A DNA stretch of 64,000 nucleotides from NCBI GenBank assembly GCA_029265085.1, contig JAJUJY010000004.1, positions 3,854 through 67,853 on the forward strand. Direction: 5' to 3'. The position numbers and the translations under genes were made by a program. Below the pieces are notes generated by a model. It did not search any database. It saw only the letters and a program-made list of their open reading frames with translations, and was not told where the DNA came from. Positions 51,525-62,200 of this stretch are shown one piece after another; the first letter of the stretch is position 1; every line of letters starts with the position of its first letter. The stretch comes from Chloroflexota bacterium. GTDB taxonomy: Bacteria > Chloroflexota > Anaerolineae > Anaerolineales > Anaerolineaceae.

Positions 51525-51556
51525 CAAGAAAATCGGCAGGAATGTTATTCCTGCCG
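51525..51556 (-). terminator. Terminator of the 51627-53639 gene
   Basis: CGGCAGGAAT (51534-51543) pairs with ATTCCTGCCG (51547-51556) with a 3-base loop. On the minus strand it is followed by ATTTTCTTG, and separates the upstream gene from nrfH. Confidence 0.65.
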
Positions 51557-51626
51557 CACAACAGCCTGAGGTACCCCTAAACAAAAACAGACTATAACTT
51601 CAATTAAATTAATCGATACCGTACAT

Positions 51627-53639
51627 TCAGTGCGGATTACTTTTTCCCCACAGTACATATGCATCACTGGAAGTCAATTCTTGCCAGGAAGTTTCATGCC
51701 TGATTTGAGCATTTAGCAAAGAATCGTTGGTATGAGTAATCAACAGATCTGGCTGAGTTGGTAACTGGGTGAGGATTTGATTCACACATTCATAAGATTG
51801 TTGTTTTTGGCAGTTGGCAATTTCAAAAACCCATCCCAAATGTTGAGCGTAAGTTCCGGTCCATTCACTGCCCCAACTGGCAATAACTGGCACTCTGCGC
51901 GTCAGATACGGGAACCATTCTGCTTCTTCTGGTTGGGTAATCATTAGATATCTACTGGACGGCGAAGTAGAGGATTGGACAAATTCGGCAAGCTTTAATG
52001 AATCAGCAGATATCAGGGGGGTATTGCTGCGAGAAATCGTTTGCCACCCATCAACATAAAAAATAATAAGAATAATTGCAGCAAAGGAAATTGATCGCCA
52101 AGTAGTCGCGACTGGTTTTTCCGGCGTGTTGAAATAACGATACAAAACATGAAAAAGCCAGCTTATCGCAATCGCACCAACCGTAATCAGATAACGATCG
52201 CTTTCAGAGGTGAATAGAAGCAAGAGTCCAAACCAAACCGGCAGCACCGGCGCCTTGAACAATGCAAAACACAGGGCAAGCAACATCATGCCCCATAAAA
52301 ATTTCACTTGATAGATTGGGATTAAAGAATTTTCAATCCAGAGAATCACCCTTTGCGGCTCGCGCAGAAACATTAAGAAACTATCGTTTCCGTGGGATTG
52401 AAATGCGCCAAGAAATACAGACCATCCATAACGGTGGACCATTGTCGATATCCAGGGAAAAGCAATGAAAACGGCAATTATTCCGGCGATGATCGCTGAT
52501 TTCCATACTCTCTTTTTAAAAAACGAGGTCAATAATACCGCGACGACAAATAAGACCGCAAACTCGGCGTAGCCAAGATGGGTCAGTCCAGCCAAGCCAA
52601 TGAAAAGTCCTGCCAGGGCAGCGTCATAGACTTTTTGGGTGCAATACGCACGATAAAAATAATAAATCCCCCATAGGGCAAATAAAAACGCCAACCCGCG
52701 AACAACCCCTCCAGAAGTACCCTGGATAACAAAAATTCTTTGTGATCCAGCCACAATGACCGCACCCAGAATCGCGGCAATTCGTGAACGAGTAAGCTCA
52801 AAGATAAGTAATGCCAAAGGAATTAATGAAATCAGCAAAAAAACTGGTGGGGCAAAGCGTAAATAAATAAATGCGGGCATATGGAAAAGCTGGGTAAACA
52901 CCGCCATCAAGTAAATTCCCACTGGGGGATATGCAAAGGGCAAACCACCCGGCCCATAATACGGGACGGTTTGCGGTAACTTAAATCCTGATTCACCCAG
53001 TACTTCTGCCATCAAGGCATACAAACCGGCGTACCCGCTGGGAAAATTAAATTTTGCCGCCACAAAAAACAACAGCGGCGCGCAGATTATCCCGATGAGC
53101 AAGAGATACCAGTATCCTGCATCAAATTTTGATAGCCGGGGTAAAATGCGTAAATTCGCTGCCTGCAAGACAGCCTTAATTTGAAGAAAAAATTTGGCAA
53201 TCACTCGCCAGGGTTGATTTTTAAGATAAAAAATATTGTAAAACGAGTATCCCCATACGATTAATACCATCATCCACAAGACCGGTTGTAACCTGGCAGC
53301 GACCCCAACCGGGAAAAATCCAGGGAAAACCATCAAGGCAATGAAGCCTAACCCCAATAAAGACAATAGAAAGGTTGAAATCGAAATAAAGGAATTGGGA
53401 GTTTCTATCGTTTTCAGAAACGGGATCGTATTTAATTTGCCTGCAAGTGCTGCATACAGACCAAAACCGGAAAAACCGACGCACAAAGAAACCAGAATGA
53501 TCAATATCCACCGGCTGCGTGATAAACCCAAAAAGAACTGGTTCTCAATATCCGATGGCGTCAGGATTAATAATAATAAAACTGCCAGTTCCACCAAAAG
53601 GGTAAATACAAAATAAACAATGATGGGTTTATTTTTCAT
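51627..53639 (-). CDS. Polytopic membrane protein, glycosyltransferase-C-like
   Basis: The 670-residue protein has about thirteen membrane helices, with a luminal-like C-terminal domain (about 540-670). The arrangement, with a conserved pair of aromatic/acidic loops early (YPPVGIYLMAVF) and a soluble tail, resembles GT-C glycosyltransferases (PMT/ArnT superfamily), which use polyprenyl-phosphate sugars. No definite catalytic Asp motif is recognised, so this is a weak call. The gene is somewhat AT-rich. The ATG at 53639 is preceded by only a weak AG-rich site. It reads away from the dehydrogenase. Confidence 0.55.
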   Translation of the reverse strand: MKNKPIIVYFVFTLLVELAVLLLLILTPSDIENQFFLGLSRSRWILIILVSLCVGFSGFGLYAALAGKLNTIPFLKTIETPNSFISISTFLLSLLGLGFIALMVFPGFFPVGVAARLQPVLWMMVLIVWGYSFYNIFYLKNQPWRVIAKFFLQIKAVLQAANLRILPRLSKFDAGYWYLLLIGIICAPLLFFVAAKFNFPSGYAGLYALMAEVLGESGFKLPQTVPYYGPGGLPFAYPPVGIYLMAVFTQLFHMPAFIYLRFAPPVFLLISLIPLALLIFELTRSRIAAILGAVIVAGSQRIFVIQGTSGGVVRGLAFLFALWGIYYFYRAYCTQKVYDAALAGLFIGLAGLTHLGYAEFAVLFVVAVLLTSFFKKRVWKSAIIAGIIAVFIAFPWISTMVHRYGWSVFLGAFQSHGNDSFLMFLREPQRVILWIENSLIPIYQVKFLWGMMLLALCFALFKAPVLPVWFGLLLLFTSESDRYLITVGAIAISWLFHVLYRYFNTPEKPVATTWRSISFAAIILIIFYVDGWQTISRSNTPLISADSLKLAEFVQSSTSPSSRYLMITQPEEAEWFPYLTRRVPVIASWGSEWTGTYAQHLGWVFEIANCQKQQSYECVNQILTQLPTQPDLLITHTNDSLLNAQIRHETSWQELTSSDAYVLWGKSNPH

Positions 53640-53785
53640 AAATCGTCATTTCCCTACAGAGAGCCAGATCAAGTGAGATAATAGTGGATTATAAAGTCAA
53701 AATAACTTGACGAATGGATGGCATTTGATTTATCTTGTGTGGATAAGAATATAGTAATCTTTTTATTTCCAGGAAGGAATTACCC

Positions 53786-54775
53786 GTGCAAAAGCCAAAA
53801 GTGTTTGTCACCCGCATCATCCCTGAGCAAGGACTGCGCCGGATTCGAGAATTTTGCCAGGCTGAGGTTTGGGAAGGCGAGGTGCCGCCCCCCAGCGAGA
53901 TTTTAATCAACAAGGTCAAAGGGGTGGACGGCATCCTATCCTTACTCTCAGACCCCATCAGCACGGCAGTGATGGACGCAGCCGGCCCGGGACTGAAAGT
54001 GATCAGCAATTACGCGGTTGGATTTGACAATATCGATATCAATGCGGCCACACAGCGCGGAATCGCGGTTGGCAACACACCCGGCATTTTGACCGACACC
54101 ACCGCGGATTTTGCCTTTAGCTTGCTCATGGCAGCGGCGCGCCGCGTGGTGGAAGGTGACCAGTTTGTGCGCGAAGGCAAATGGAAAACCTGGGGACCTT
54201 CGCTGATGCTTGGACCAGATATTTATGGGGCAACCCTGGGTATTGTCGGTTTTGGCCGGATCGGGCGCGCTTTTGCCAAACGTGCCAGCGGCTTTGATAT
54301 GCGCGTGATGTATTATGACCCCTCTCAGGCCAACCTTCCGGAAGAAGAACGCTTTGGCGCGCAGCCGGTTGAACTTGAAACCCTGGTCAAGGAATCGGAT
54401 TTCATCTCACTGCACACGCCGCTGACCCCCAGCACGCATCATTTGTTTGATGAAACCCTCCTGCGGCAAATGAAGCCAACTGCCATTCTGATTAATACCG
54501 CCCGCGGCGCTGTGATTGATCATGCCGCGCTCTACCGCGCACTCACCGAGGGTTGGATTGCCTATGCAGCCCTGGATGTAACAGAACCGGAGCCGCTGCC
54601 CTCCAGCCACCCGCTGCTCAGCCTCAAAAATATCATCGTCACACCGCACACAGCCAGTGCCAGCCACGCCACCCGCACCAAAATGGCCGACTATGCAGCC
54701 GATAACCTGATCGCCGGGCTGAAAGGGGAGCGACTGCCCTACTGCGTCAATCCGCAGGTGTATGCCAGGCGATAA
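53786..54775 (+). CDS. 2-Hydroxyacid dehydrogenase (D-glycerate/glyoxylate type)
   Basis: The 329-residue protein begins at a GTG with AGGAAGGA upstream. The nucleotide fold GIVGFGRIGRAFAKRA (about 156-171), NTARGAVIDHAAL with the catalytic Arg, the Glu of DVTEPEP and the catalytic His of TPHTASAS show a D-isomer-specific 2-hydroxyacid dehydrogenase, most like glyoxylate/hydroxypyruvate reductase or D-glycerate dehydrogenase. It is an NAD(P)-dependent cytosolic dimer. A convergent terminator follows. Confidence 0.88.
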   Translation: MQKPKVFVTRIIPEQGLRRIREFCQAEVWEGEVPPPSEILINKVKGVDGILSLLSDPISTAVMDAAGPGLKVISNYAVGFDNIDINAATQRGIAVGNTPGILTDTTADFAFSLLMAAARRVVEGDQFVREGKWKTWGPSLMLGPDIYGATLGIVGFGRIGRAFAKRASGFDMRVMYYDPSQANLPEEERFGAQPVELETLVKESDFISLHTPLTPSTHHLFDETLLRQMKPTAILINTARGAVIDHAALYRALTEGWIAYAALDVTEPEPLPSSHPLLSLKNIIVTPHTASASHATRTKMADYAADNLIAGLKGERLPYCVNPQVYARR

Positions 54776-54812
54776 TAAAGATTGATGCCGCTGTCAAAAA
54801 GCGAAAAAATAA

Positions 54813-54850
54813 AACACCGCCCTGCTGTGAAAAGACAACAGGGCGGTGTT
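54813..54850. terminator. Bidirectional terminator between convergent genes
   Basis: AACACCGCCCTG (54813-54824) pairs with CAGGGCGGTGTT (54839-54850), with extra CTGT/ACA-type pairing inside. On the minus strand a T-run follows. It serves the hydrolase and, more weakly, the dehydrogenase. Confidence 0.85.
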
Positions 54851-54872
54851 CGCTTCCCTTCAACCTTTAATA

Positions 54873-55778
54873 TTACTTACCGGAAAATTCTTCATACAGC
54901 GCCTTGTTTAACATGCGCTGGAAAGCATCTGGCTTGAGGAAAACATCTTTATGAATTTTGCCTTCCGGCACCAGATACTGGCGGAAACGGGGGAAACGCT
55001 CCAGATATTCCGGCAGTAATTTGCTGCCCCATACCTCATCGCTTGCTCCCACCACCTGCAAAACGGGAATATTCAACCGCACATTCTCGTCCAGACTGGC
55101 GTTGGCCTCATCCAGCGTACCATCCAGGGCAAAAATCATCGAATCCATATGGCTCTTGGGCGTGCGCTTGAGCGCCTCCGTAAACAACTTGACCAATTCA
55201 GTTGATTTCTTGGCATCGTAGGCCGGGTCAAAATCAACATAGGCTGGCGGCAGCTTGCCCAGGTACGCTTTATACGAACTGCGCATGAGTGGTTTTAAGA
55301 TGCCGCTTTTAACCAGGAAACGTGCAATCCCGTTATTTTCTTTCAGCGCAGGCGATGAGGCCATCAGCACCACCCGTTCCACGCGTGAGTCAATCGCTGC
55401 CAGGTCGAGGGCGATCGGGCCGCCGTAAGAAACACCCATCGCCGTAATCGGACCGGTGACACCCATCTTATCCAGCAGTGCGCGCATATCTTCCGCATGC
55501 TCGCGGATGGTCACTGCATGAGTCAGGGGAGAGCTGCCGCCATCGCCGCGTTTATCCGGTAAGATCACCGTGTCAAAGAAGCCATCATTGATCATATGGC
55601 GGGAGGGCCGTTCGATCAAGGTATGGTTGCCGCCGCCGCCACCGCCGTGAATGTAAATGGCTGTTCTGCCACTGCGCTGCGGTCCGCGTAATATTTTTAC
55701 ATAGATGCACAAATCCGGACCAATTTGCACGGTTTGGGTGCTGGCTTGAATGGCTGGATTTTTTACTTTAGCTAACAT
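54873..55778 (-). CDS. Alpha/beta hydrolase
   Basis: The 301-residue protein has the alpha/beta hydrolase oxyanion HGGGGGG (44-50), the nucleophile elbow GVSYGG (Ser117), an acidic residue in VVGASDEVWG and the catalytic His in GKIHKD. It may be like prolyl-aminopeptidase or esterase members; substrate unknown. AGGAG lies before the ATG at 55778. It has no signal peptide and stands alone ahead of the receiver-domain gene on the same strand. Confidence 0.88.
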   Translation of the reverse strand: MLAKVKNPAIQASTQTVQIGPDLCIYVKILRGPQRSGRTAIYIHGGGGGGNHTLIERPSRHMINDGFFDTVILPDKRGDGGSSPLTHAVTIREHAEDMRALLDKMGVTGPITAMGVSYGGPIALDLAAIDSRVERVVLMASSPALKENNGIARFLVKSGILKPLMRSSYKAYLGKLPPAYVDFDPAYDAKKSTELVKLFTEALKRTPKSHMDSMIFALDGTLDEANASLDENVRLNIPVLQVVGASDEVWGSKLLPEYLERFPRFRQYLVPEGKIHKDVFLKPDAFQRMLNKALYEEFSGK

Positions 55779-55856
55779 GCTGTCTCCTGTTTCAATTCAA
55801 ATAATAATAGAATAGTTTTTTGAAGAGCAGCTTATCTGCTGCTCACATTTCAAATT

Positions 55857-56243
55857 TCACAATGCCTGGAGGACAAAAGCAATGGATTCATCCAGGGTTT
55901 CAATCGGATCCGCCTTGCAAACAAAGGCATCCGCTCCGGATTGCAAAGCCTGGGTACGCGCCGCCAGGTTGCTGCTGAGGACCACAATCTTCAAGCGCGG
56001 ACAATGTGCGCGGATGAAAGCAAGTACCGATTGCCAGTTATTATCCGGCAGACCATCCGCAGCCAATATCCGGCGCAGGTCCCAATCCAACAGCAGCAAA
56101 TCCGGGCAATCCCGCTGGAGTTCAGCCAATACATCTTTCAGCGTGGCCGCCTCAACAAACTGCCAGCCTGGGTGACGGTATTCCAGGGTCAGGCGCAGGG
56201 CCGAACGCACCTCTTTTTGATCATCAGCTAATAAAACCCGCAT
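55857..56243 (-). CDS. Single-domain response regulator
   Basis: The 128-residue protein is a receiver domain alone, with the acidic pair ADD (6-8), phosphoacceptor Asp53 in LLLDWDL, and a conserved Lys at FVCKAD. It lacks an output domain, so it would act by protein binding or as a phosphate sink. It lies downstream of the NarL-type regulator gene but beyond its terminator (56280-56325), so it is probably a separate unit. Confidence 0.85.
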   Translation of the reverse strand: MRVLLADDQKEVRSALRLTLEYRHPGWQFVEAATLKDVLAELQRDCPDLLLLDWDLRRILAADGLPDNNWQSVLAFIRAHCPRLKIVVLSSNLAARTQALQSGADAFVCKADPIETLDESIAFVLQAL

Positions 56244-56279
56244 AAACCATCCTTTGCTTCAAATCTATATAGATTGTAA

Positions 56280-56325
56280 AAAATAAACCTCCCCGGCAAA
56301 TCTGCTGCCAGGGAGGTTTATTTTT
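56280..56325 (-). terminator. Terminator of the LuxR-type regulator gene
   Basis: A long stem AAATAAACCTCCC / GGGAGGTTTATTT (56281-56293 with 56311-56323) with an inner GGCA/TGCC pair has T-runs at either side. It lies beyond the stop of the regulator at 56352. Confidence 0.9.
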
Positions 56326-56351
56326 GGTCGTCTGTCGGATTTCAAAACTGG

Positions 56352-56993
56352 TCATTTGACCAGTTTTTTTTCAATCGCCAGTGCCACAGCTTCTGTGCGG
56401 CCGGACACCCCCAGTTTAGACAAAATACTGGAAACGTGAAATTTCACCGTGCCCGGGCTGACCACCAGTTTGGCGGCAATTTCCGGGTTAGATAAGCCCT
56501 GCACCAGGTAGCGCAGCACTTCTCTTTCCCGCTCGGTCAGGTCATACCCAACCGGGGTAGGATTCAACGCAGATTGGATCAACACCTGAGCAGCCTCAGG
56601 CGAAAGGGTCGGTTTTCCGGAGGCCGCAGCCCGGATGGCGTCAGCCAATTCATCCGCAGAGATATCTTTAAGCAGGTAACCTACCGCGCCAGCCTGCAAA
56701 GCTTCTTTGACCAGGCTTTCTTCCTGAAAGCTGGTCAGCGCCAAAACCTGCACCTGCGGAAAGCGGCGGCGAATTTCGCGCGTGGCGGTAACCCCGTCCA
56801 TGACGGGCATCATCAAGTCCATTAAGATCACATCCGGCATTAACTCAGCGCACAGATCCACCGCCCGCTGGCCATTTTTGGCCTCGCCAACCAACTGCAA
56901 ATCGGTGTGGACCAAAAGAAAAGCGCTCAATCCGCTGCGCACAATCGAATGGTCATCCACAATCATCACCCGGATCAACTTTTTATCCGCCAT
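56352..56993 (-). CDS. NarL/LuxR-family response regulator
   Basis: The 213-residue protein has a receiver domain (Asp59 in VILMDLMMP, Thr at ALTSF, Lys at LLKD) and a LuxR-type HTH ([43 protein letters not shown], about 151-193). It is the regulator of the kinase just upstream and starts 10 bases after its stop. It probably binds DNA as a dimer when phosphorylated. Confidence 0.93.
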   Translation of the reverse strand: MADKKLIRVMIVDDHSIVRSGLSAFLLVHTDLQLVGEAKNGQRAVDLCAELMPDVILMDLMMPVMDGVTATREIRRRFPQVQVLALTSFQEESLVKEALQAGAVGYLLKDISADELADAIRAAASGKPTLSPEAAQVLIQSALNPTPVGYDLTEREREVLRYLVQGLSNPEIAAKLVVSPGTVKFHVSSILSKLGVSGRTEAVALAIEKKLVK

Positions 56994-57003
56994 GCACCGC
57001 TCC

Positions 57004-58197
57004 TTAAAAATTCCATGTCAACAGCAGCCGGGTACCTTCCCCGGGATTGCTGAAAATTTCCAGACCCGCATTGATGCTTTCTGCACGTTCGCGCATAATT
57101 TTTAAGCCCAAATGGCCTTCCGGTATTTCCGCTGGGTTAAATCCCTGTCCATCATCCAAAATTTCGAGAATTACCCGGTCGTTCTCTTTTTGCAAGCGCA
57201 GCAAAACATTTTCCGCCTCGGCATGTTTGGCAATATTGTTAAACGATTCTTGAGCAATCCGGTAAAAGCCAATTTTCACAGCCACCGGCAGTACAACCGC
57301 GCTGTCCAGCACCAACTGGACCGGGAGCTGGGTCTTACCGGTAAAGGCATTACTGAGATGGCGCAGCAAATCCGGCAGAGCCGCTTCTTCCAGCGCAGCC
57401 GGGCGCAGTTCCAGCAGCAAACTGCGCATTTCAGCCAGTGCACCTTTACTCAGACGGCGCAATTCTTCCAGCCGCCTTTGACCTTCCGATGGATTTTCTT
57501 TCCAGATGCGCGGCAGTACATCTGCAATCAGGCTGGCAGAAAACAGGCTTTGTGTAACGGCATCATGCAGTTCACGCGCCAGGCGGTTGCGCTCTACCAT
57601 CACCGCCGTTTCAGCCGCCTGAGCATACAGGCGGGCATTTTCCAGGCTGATCACCACATTGGCAGCCAACAGGCTCAGAATACGCTCATCTTCTGCACCC
57701 AACACACCGCTCAGTTTATCCGCAACGGAGATGACCCCCAATGCGGTATCACCTGAAAACAGTGGGACGATCAGGAAGGATTTAATACTGGAACGCCGCA
57801 CCGCCTCTAAATATACCCGTTCATCATGGGCTGCATCCGGCACGCAGTAGGGCTTGCGGTCGCGAATTGCCAGCCCGGCCACGGAGTGTTCCAGCGGCAG
57901 CGTAAAACCAACCGGCACAGCTACCGGCAGCGTACCCGATACCACCTCCAGGCGCAAAACATCCTCTTCAAGCAGATAGACCGTTGCAGCCTGGGTGTTG
58001 GTGAGCAGGCGGGCATTGTCTGCAATCATTTGCAGCACTTTTTGCAGTTCAAGCTGGCGGTTAATGGCCTGGGTGACCGCCTGGTACACCTCCAGTTCAC
58101 GAGTTCGTTCGGACAACTGGTGTTCCAGGTCGTTAATCCGCTCGATCAGGTCTTGCCGGGTAAGTTCGTTTGAATTTAAATCAGAAAAGGAAATCAC
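57004..58197 (-). CDS. GAF-domain sensor histidine kinase
   Basis: The 397-residue cytosolic kinase has a coiled-coil start (about 14-45), a GAF domain (about 50-190), a HisKA_3 helix with phosphoacceptor His211 ([13 protein letters not shown]) and a HATPase domain ([40 protein letters not shown]). It phosphorylates the regulator at 56352. GTG at 58197 is the start; TAAAAT stands 7 bases before it, so this may be another leaderless mRNA. The GAF ligand is unknown. Confidence 0.93.
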   Translation of the reverse strand: MISFSDLNSNELTRQDLIERINDLEHQLSERTRELEVYQAVTQAINRQLELQKVLQMIADNARLLTNTQAATVYLLEEDVLRLEVVSGTLPVAVPVGFTLPLEHSVAGLAIRDRKPYCVPDAAHDERVYLEAVRRSSIKSFLIVPLFSGDTALGVISVADKLSGVLGAEDERILSLLAANVVISLENARLYAQAAETAVMVERNRLARELHDAVTQSLFSASLIADVLPRIWKENPSEGQRRLEELRRLSKGALAEMRSLLLELRPAALEEAALPDLLRHLSNAFTGKTQLPVQLVLDSAVVLPVAVKIGFYRIAQESFNNIAKHAEAENVLLRLQKENDRVILEILDDGQGFNPAEIPEGHLGLKIMRERAESINAGLEIFSNPGEGTRLLLTWNF

Positions 58198-58300
58198 AAC
58201 CCTAATTTTATGCGAATCAATAAAATTCTGCCTCGTCCAGTTGGGAGCAGTTTACCTTGCCAGACAGGAAGAATCCAACCTGGCCAGGTGGCCAGGCTGC

Positions 58301-58726
58301 CTATGGGAATAGTTCTCCGCTTAACGAGCTGCGCCTGCGCAGCCAGTAAAAAATGACCGCCCCGGCCAGGCCCAATCCGGCAATCAGAAATGCAAAACGG
58401 GTCTGAAAAGCATAGGTCAGCATCAGGCTGACCAGGCCGATCCAGGCACCACCCCAATAGCCAAAAATCAAATCACGCCGGTTTGAAAATGGCAGTGCGC
58501 GCCAGAATGGAGAAAGGGTCAGGATTAATCCAAAAGAGATGCCAAGGATTTCCAGCACAAACCAGAGACCTGCCCAGCCATCCACCGTCTGGTAGCCCAA
58601 TACATTCACCGTTTCAAGCCGGGTAGGAACTTGCACTATAGCCAGGGTTAGAATCGTAAGCTGAATGGTCCAGTAATACCGCAGAAAACTGCCCCACTTT
58701 TTTATTTCGAATTCGGCATCCATCAT
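58301..58726 (-). CDS. Four-helix membrane protein, coupled to PadR
   Basis: The 141-residue protein has about four membrane helices and ends in an Arg-rich segment (YWLRRRSSLSGELFP). No family is recognised. Its start overlaps the stop of the PadR gene by four bases, so the two are translated together, and PadR probably controls it. Such pairs often help in stress or drug responses, but this is a guess. Confidence 0.7.
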   Translation of the reverse strand: MMDAEFEIKKWGSFLRYYWTIQLTILTLAIVQVPTRLETVNVLGYQTVDGWAGLWFVLEILGISFGLILTLSPFWRALPFSNRRDLIFGYWGGAWIGLVSLMLTYAFQTRFAFLIAGLGLAGAVIFYWLRRRSSLSGELFP

Positions 58727-59112
58727 CGCTGGGTTCCTCCGTTCTTTTCAACCACTGCTGCCATCTTTTGGGCAATCTCCCCATTTTGAAAGATGAGTAA
58801 ATTGCGCTGGATAAACCTGCCCAATAGATCTCCGCCCTTATCCGTCAAGGAATAATAGCGCCGGTCTGGACCGCTTTGCGAAGGCTGTATTTCACTGGAA
58901 ACAATCCCCAACTTTTCGAAGCGGCTCAAAGCACGGTAGATACTGTTGGCATCTGCTGTGATGGTGTGCTGGCTAAATGCTTCAACCAACCCCTTCATTT
59001 CAAATGGGTAGCAAGACCGCGAATCCAATAACAGCAAAAGCCAGAAACTGAGCAGCCCTTTTTTAAATACATCTTCCCAGGTTTCCAACAGTTCTGCATT
59101 ATCCAGTTTCAT
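58723..59112 (-). CDS. PadR-family transcriptional regulator
   Basis: The 129-residue protein has the PadR winged helix: FKKGLLSFWLLLLLDSRSCYPFEMKGLVEAFSQ, then NSIYRALSRFEKLGIVSSE and the wing RRYYSLTDKGGDLLGRFI. These regulators respond to phenolic acids, drugs or other ligands. It is followed by a coupled membrane protein gene, which is the likely target along with itself. Confidence 0.88.
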   Translation of the reverse strand: MKLDNAELLETWEDVFKKGLLSFWLLLLLDSRSCYPFEMKGLVEAFSQHTITADANSIYRALSRFEKLGIVSSEIQPSQSGPDRRYYSLTDKGGDLLGRFIQRNLLIFQNGEIAQKMAAVVEKNGGTQR

Positions 59113-59203
59113 TATTCTTATACTGCCTTTTGAGTATTATTCTAAATGAATAATAGCAAAACTGGCATAACCTGTCAATCCCCCTCCAGCCAGATCACCC
59201 GTT

Positions 59204-62200
59204 TTATTGAGAGATACCGCCCTCGATTAACTCCAGGAATAGCTGCACAATGTCCGGATCAAATAATTTACCGGCCTGCTGCTGTAAATAATGGCGCACC
59301 TCCGAAGGCGGTAAAGCTGGCCGGTACGGGCGGTCTGAGATGAGCGCATCCCACACATCCACCACCGCAAAGATGCGCGCCTCCAGCGGAATTTCGGTAC
59401 CCTTTAACCCGCGCGGATAACCGCTGCCGTCCCAGCGTTCATGATGACAATACGGCACATCCAATGCCGGGCGCAAGTAGGGAATATCTTTTAATAACTG
59501 GTAGGCAAATACCGGGTGCTGGCGCATAATCATCCATTCATCATCCGAAAGCGGCCCCGGTTTTAATAAAATATTATCCGGAATACCCATCTTGCCAATA
59601 TCATGCAGCAGTACACCGCGGCGAAAATGTTTCATTTGTTCGCTTGAAAATCCCAGCCGCAGCGCCAGCTTGACCGATAGATCCATCACGCGGTCACTGT
59701 GGCCTTTGGTTTCTTTATCCCGCAACTCCAGGGCTTTCGACCAGCCTGTAATCGTCGATTCGTATGCCACCTTTAAATCCTGGTTAGAGTGTGTCAGCGT
59801 TTCAATTAACAGTTCGGTATCGATGGCGATGGCCGCCTGCCCGGCCAGGGTTTCAAAATAATCCACCCACTCCTGGTCCACCGCATCTGGAGAAAACAGA
59901 TAGGCCTCCATTACGCCCAAAATACGCGCACTCGATACCAACGGCGTGGCAATAACCATTTGCACTCCATAGGTTTGCAGGCAGTCACAGGCTGGTTCCG
60001 AATTCAATCCGTCCTTTGTCCGGCACTGTACCGTAGATTGGTTTTGAACCGCCTGCCAGGCCAATCCTTTTTGTTGTGAATAACCAGGGCATTCGAAAAC
60101 ATCCACAGCCAACCCCAACGAATGCTGGCGCAGCAAATGGTCTCCCTGCTCACTCAATAGCAAGATATTCACCCCGTCTGCGTGCAGATACTGGTGTGCC
60201 TGCTGCAAAACCGTATGGAGCGTATCATCAACCGGTTTGCGGGTGGTGATATGTTGGTCAATTTCTCGCAGAGCACGCAGCTTATTTACCTGCTGCTGGA
60301 TGCGCTGCTGAGCAGACCTTGTTTCTGTCACATCCCGGATAATAGACCCCACCCGGTTTCCTGAATGAGTAACAATCGGGAAAATGGTCTGCTCCAAAAT
60401 CAAGCGCTGCCCGGATGCTGAGATAATCACCATTTCCAAAGGAACCACTTCAAGCGTAAAAATGTCATTCTGCATAATTTTTTGTGCAATCTCGCGCAGT
60501 TTGGCAACATATTCGGTATCGCGCTTATCGGGCGGGCGCATTTCTTTCTGCACATCCCAAATATGCCGGCCAAGTACCACTTCCTTTTTTAAGCCAGTGA
60601 TTTTTTCTTGCGCCGAATTCCACTCCAGAATTTTCCCTTCGTCATCAATCAAGATGAATCCGTCACTTAACTGTTCGATCACCGTGCGGAAGCGTTCTTC
60701 ACTGACCTGCAGAGCAATCATTTTTTGAATCCGGTCGGTCACATCACGGACAATTCCTTGCACCAACCGCCGGTGATTTAATTCAATGGGATTGAGGCTG
60801 ACCTCCGCAAAAAATTCTCGCCCACCCGGACAGTGATGCAGCCATTCAAACACCTGCGGAGTGCCTTCCAACACAGCCTGCAGACGCTGTTCAGCAATCT
60901 CTACGGACAGCGTCCCATCCGGTTGGTATTGTGGAGAAAAATCCACCGGGGTTTTGCCAATCAACTCGGTGCGCGAGCAGCCAAACATTTCCTCGGCCCG
61001 ATGATTGCAATCAATATATTGGTTTTCATCCATAATAAAGATGGCATCATTGGCCGACTCGTACAGGGTTTTAAATTTGGTTTCGCTCTCGCGCAGGGCT
61101 TCCTCTGCCATTTTGCGATCATGGATATTGCGGGTTACACCGACAACACCGGTAATTTTCCCATCCGTGGAGCGCGTAAAAGTCACACTGACTTCACCCC
61201 AAATTTGCTGTCCGTTTTTGTGATTATGCAAAATGGAATAGGTATAAGTGTTAAAATCGGGGTTTTCCTGAGCCTTTTGCAGATTTTCACGCAGCAGTTC
61301 CATACTGATCCGGTAAGATTCAGGCGGCAGGCGCTGATCCATTGTCATTTGCAAATACTCTTCAGCCGTATAGCCCAACTGCTTCTCTATCACCGGACTC
61401 ATATAGATCGTTTTAAACTGGTCGTTCATCAACCAGACCACATCGGAAGAATTTTCAGTCACAATGCGGTATTTTTCCTGGCTTTGCCGCAGTGCTTCTT
61501 CGGCCAGTTTGCGTTCGGTGATATCGGTATGCGTGCCAACCATACGCACAGCATTTCCCTGCTCATCTCGCTCAACCACTTTACCGCGAGAAAGAATCCA
61601 AATATAACTGCCGTTCTTTTGGCGCATGCGGTATTCGCCTGAAAAAATGTGGTCATCTATGAACGCATTTTTTTGATCCTGGGCTGCTCTTTCCCGGTCA
61701 TCCGGGTGAATCAACGCTATCCAGGTATCCATAGAAAATACAATTTCTTGTGGCTGGTATCCGAGCAGTTGATAATAATTTGGGCTTACATAAACTGAAT
61801 TTCTTGAGATTTGCCAGTCCCAGACGCCGTCATTAATAGCATCCAGCGCAAGGCGCAGCCGCTCTTCGCTGGTTGCCAGGGCAATTTCCGCTTCTTTACG
61901 CGCAGAGGCCTCGTTTTGTAATTTTTTGGTCTGCTCATTAATTTGCGCGTAAGCCAGCAGCAGCGGCGCAGAGAGCATAAAAAGGATTGCCGCAGCCAAC
62001 AACCCGGCGCCCAACAACATTTGCGAACGAGCCAGATTAAATTTTTTAAGATAGATTCCGGTCCCAATTAAACTTTCAATTTCAGGCAGGCCAATCACAA
62101 AGGACAGTTTTGGTTCTTCAACAGGCGAATTTGGGGAAGGATACAAATACTGCAAAAAGCCGCCGTCCGGTTGGGACAGGGCAATTTTCACCAGGTCGCG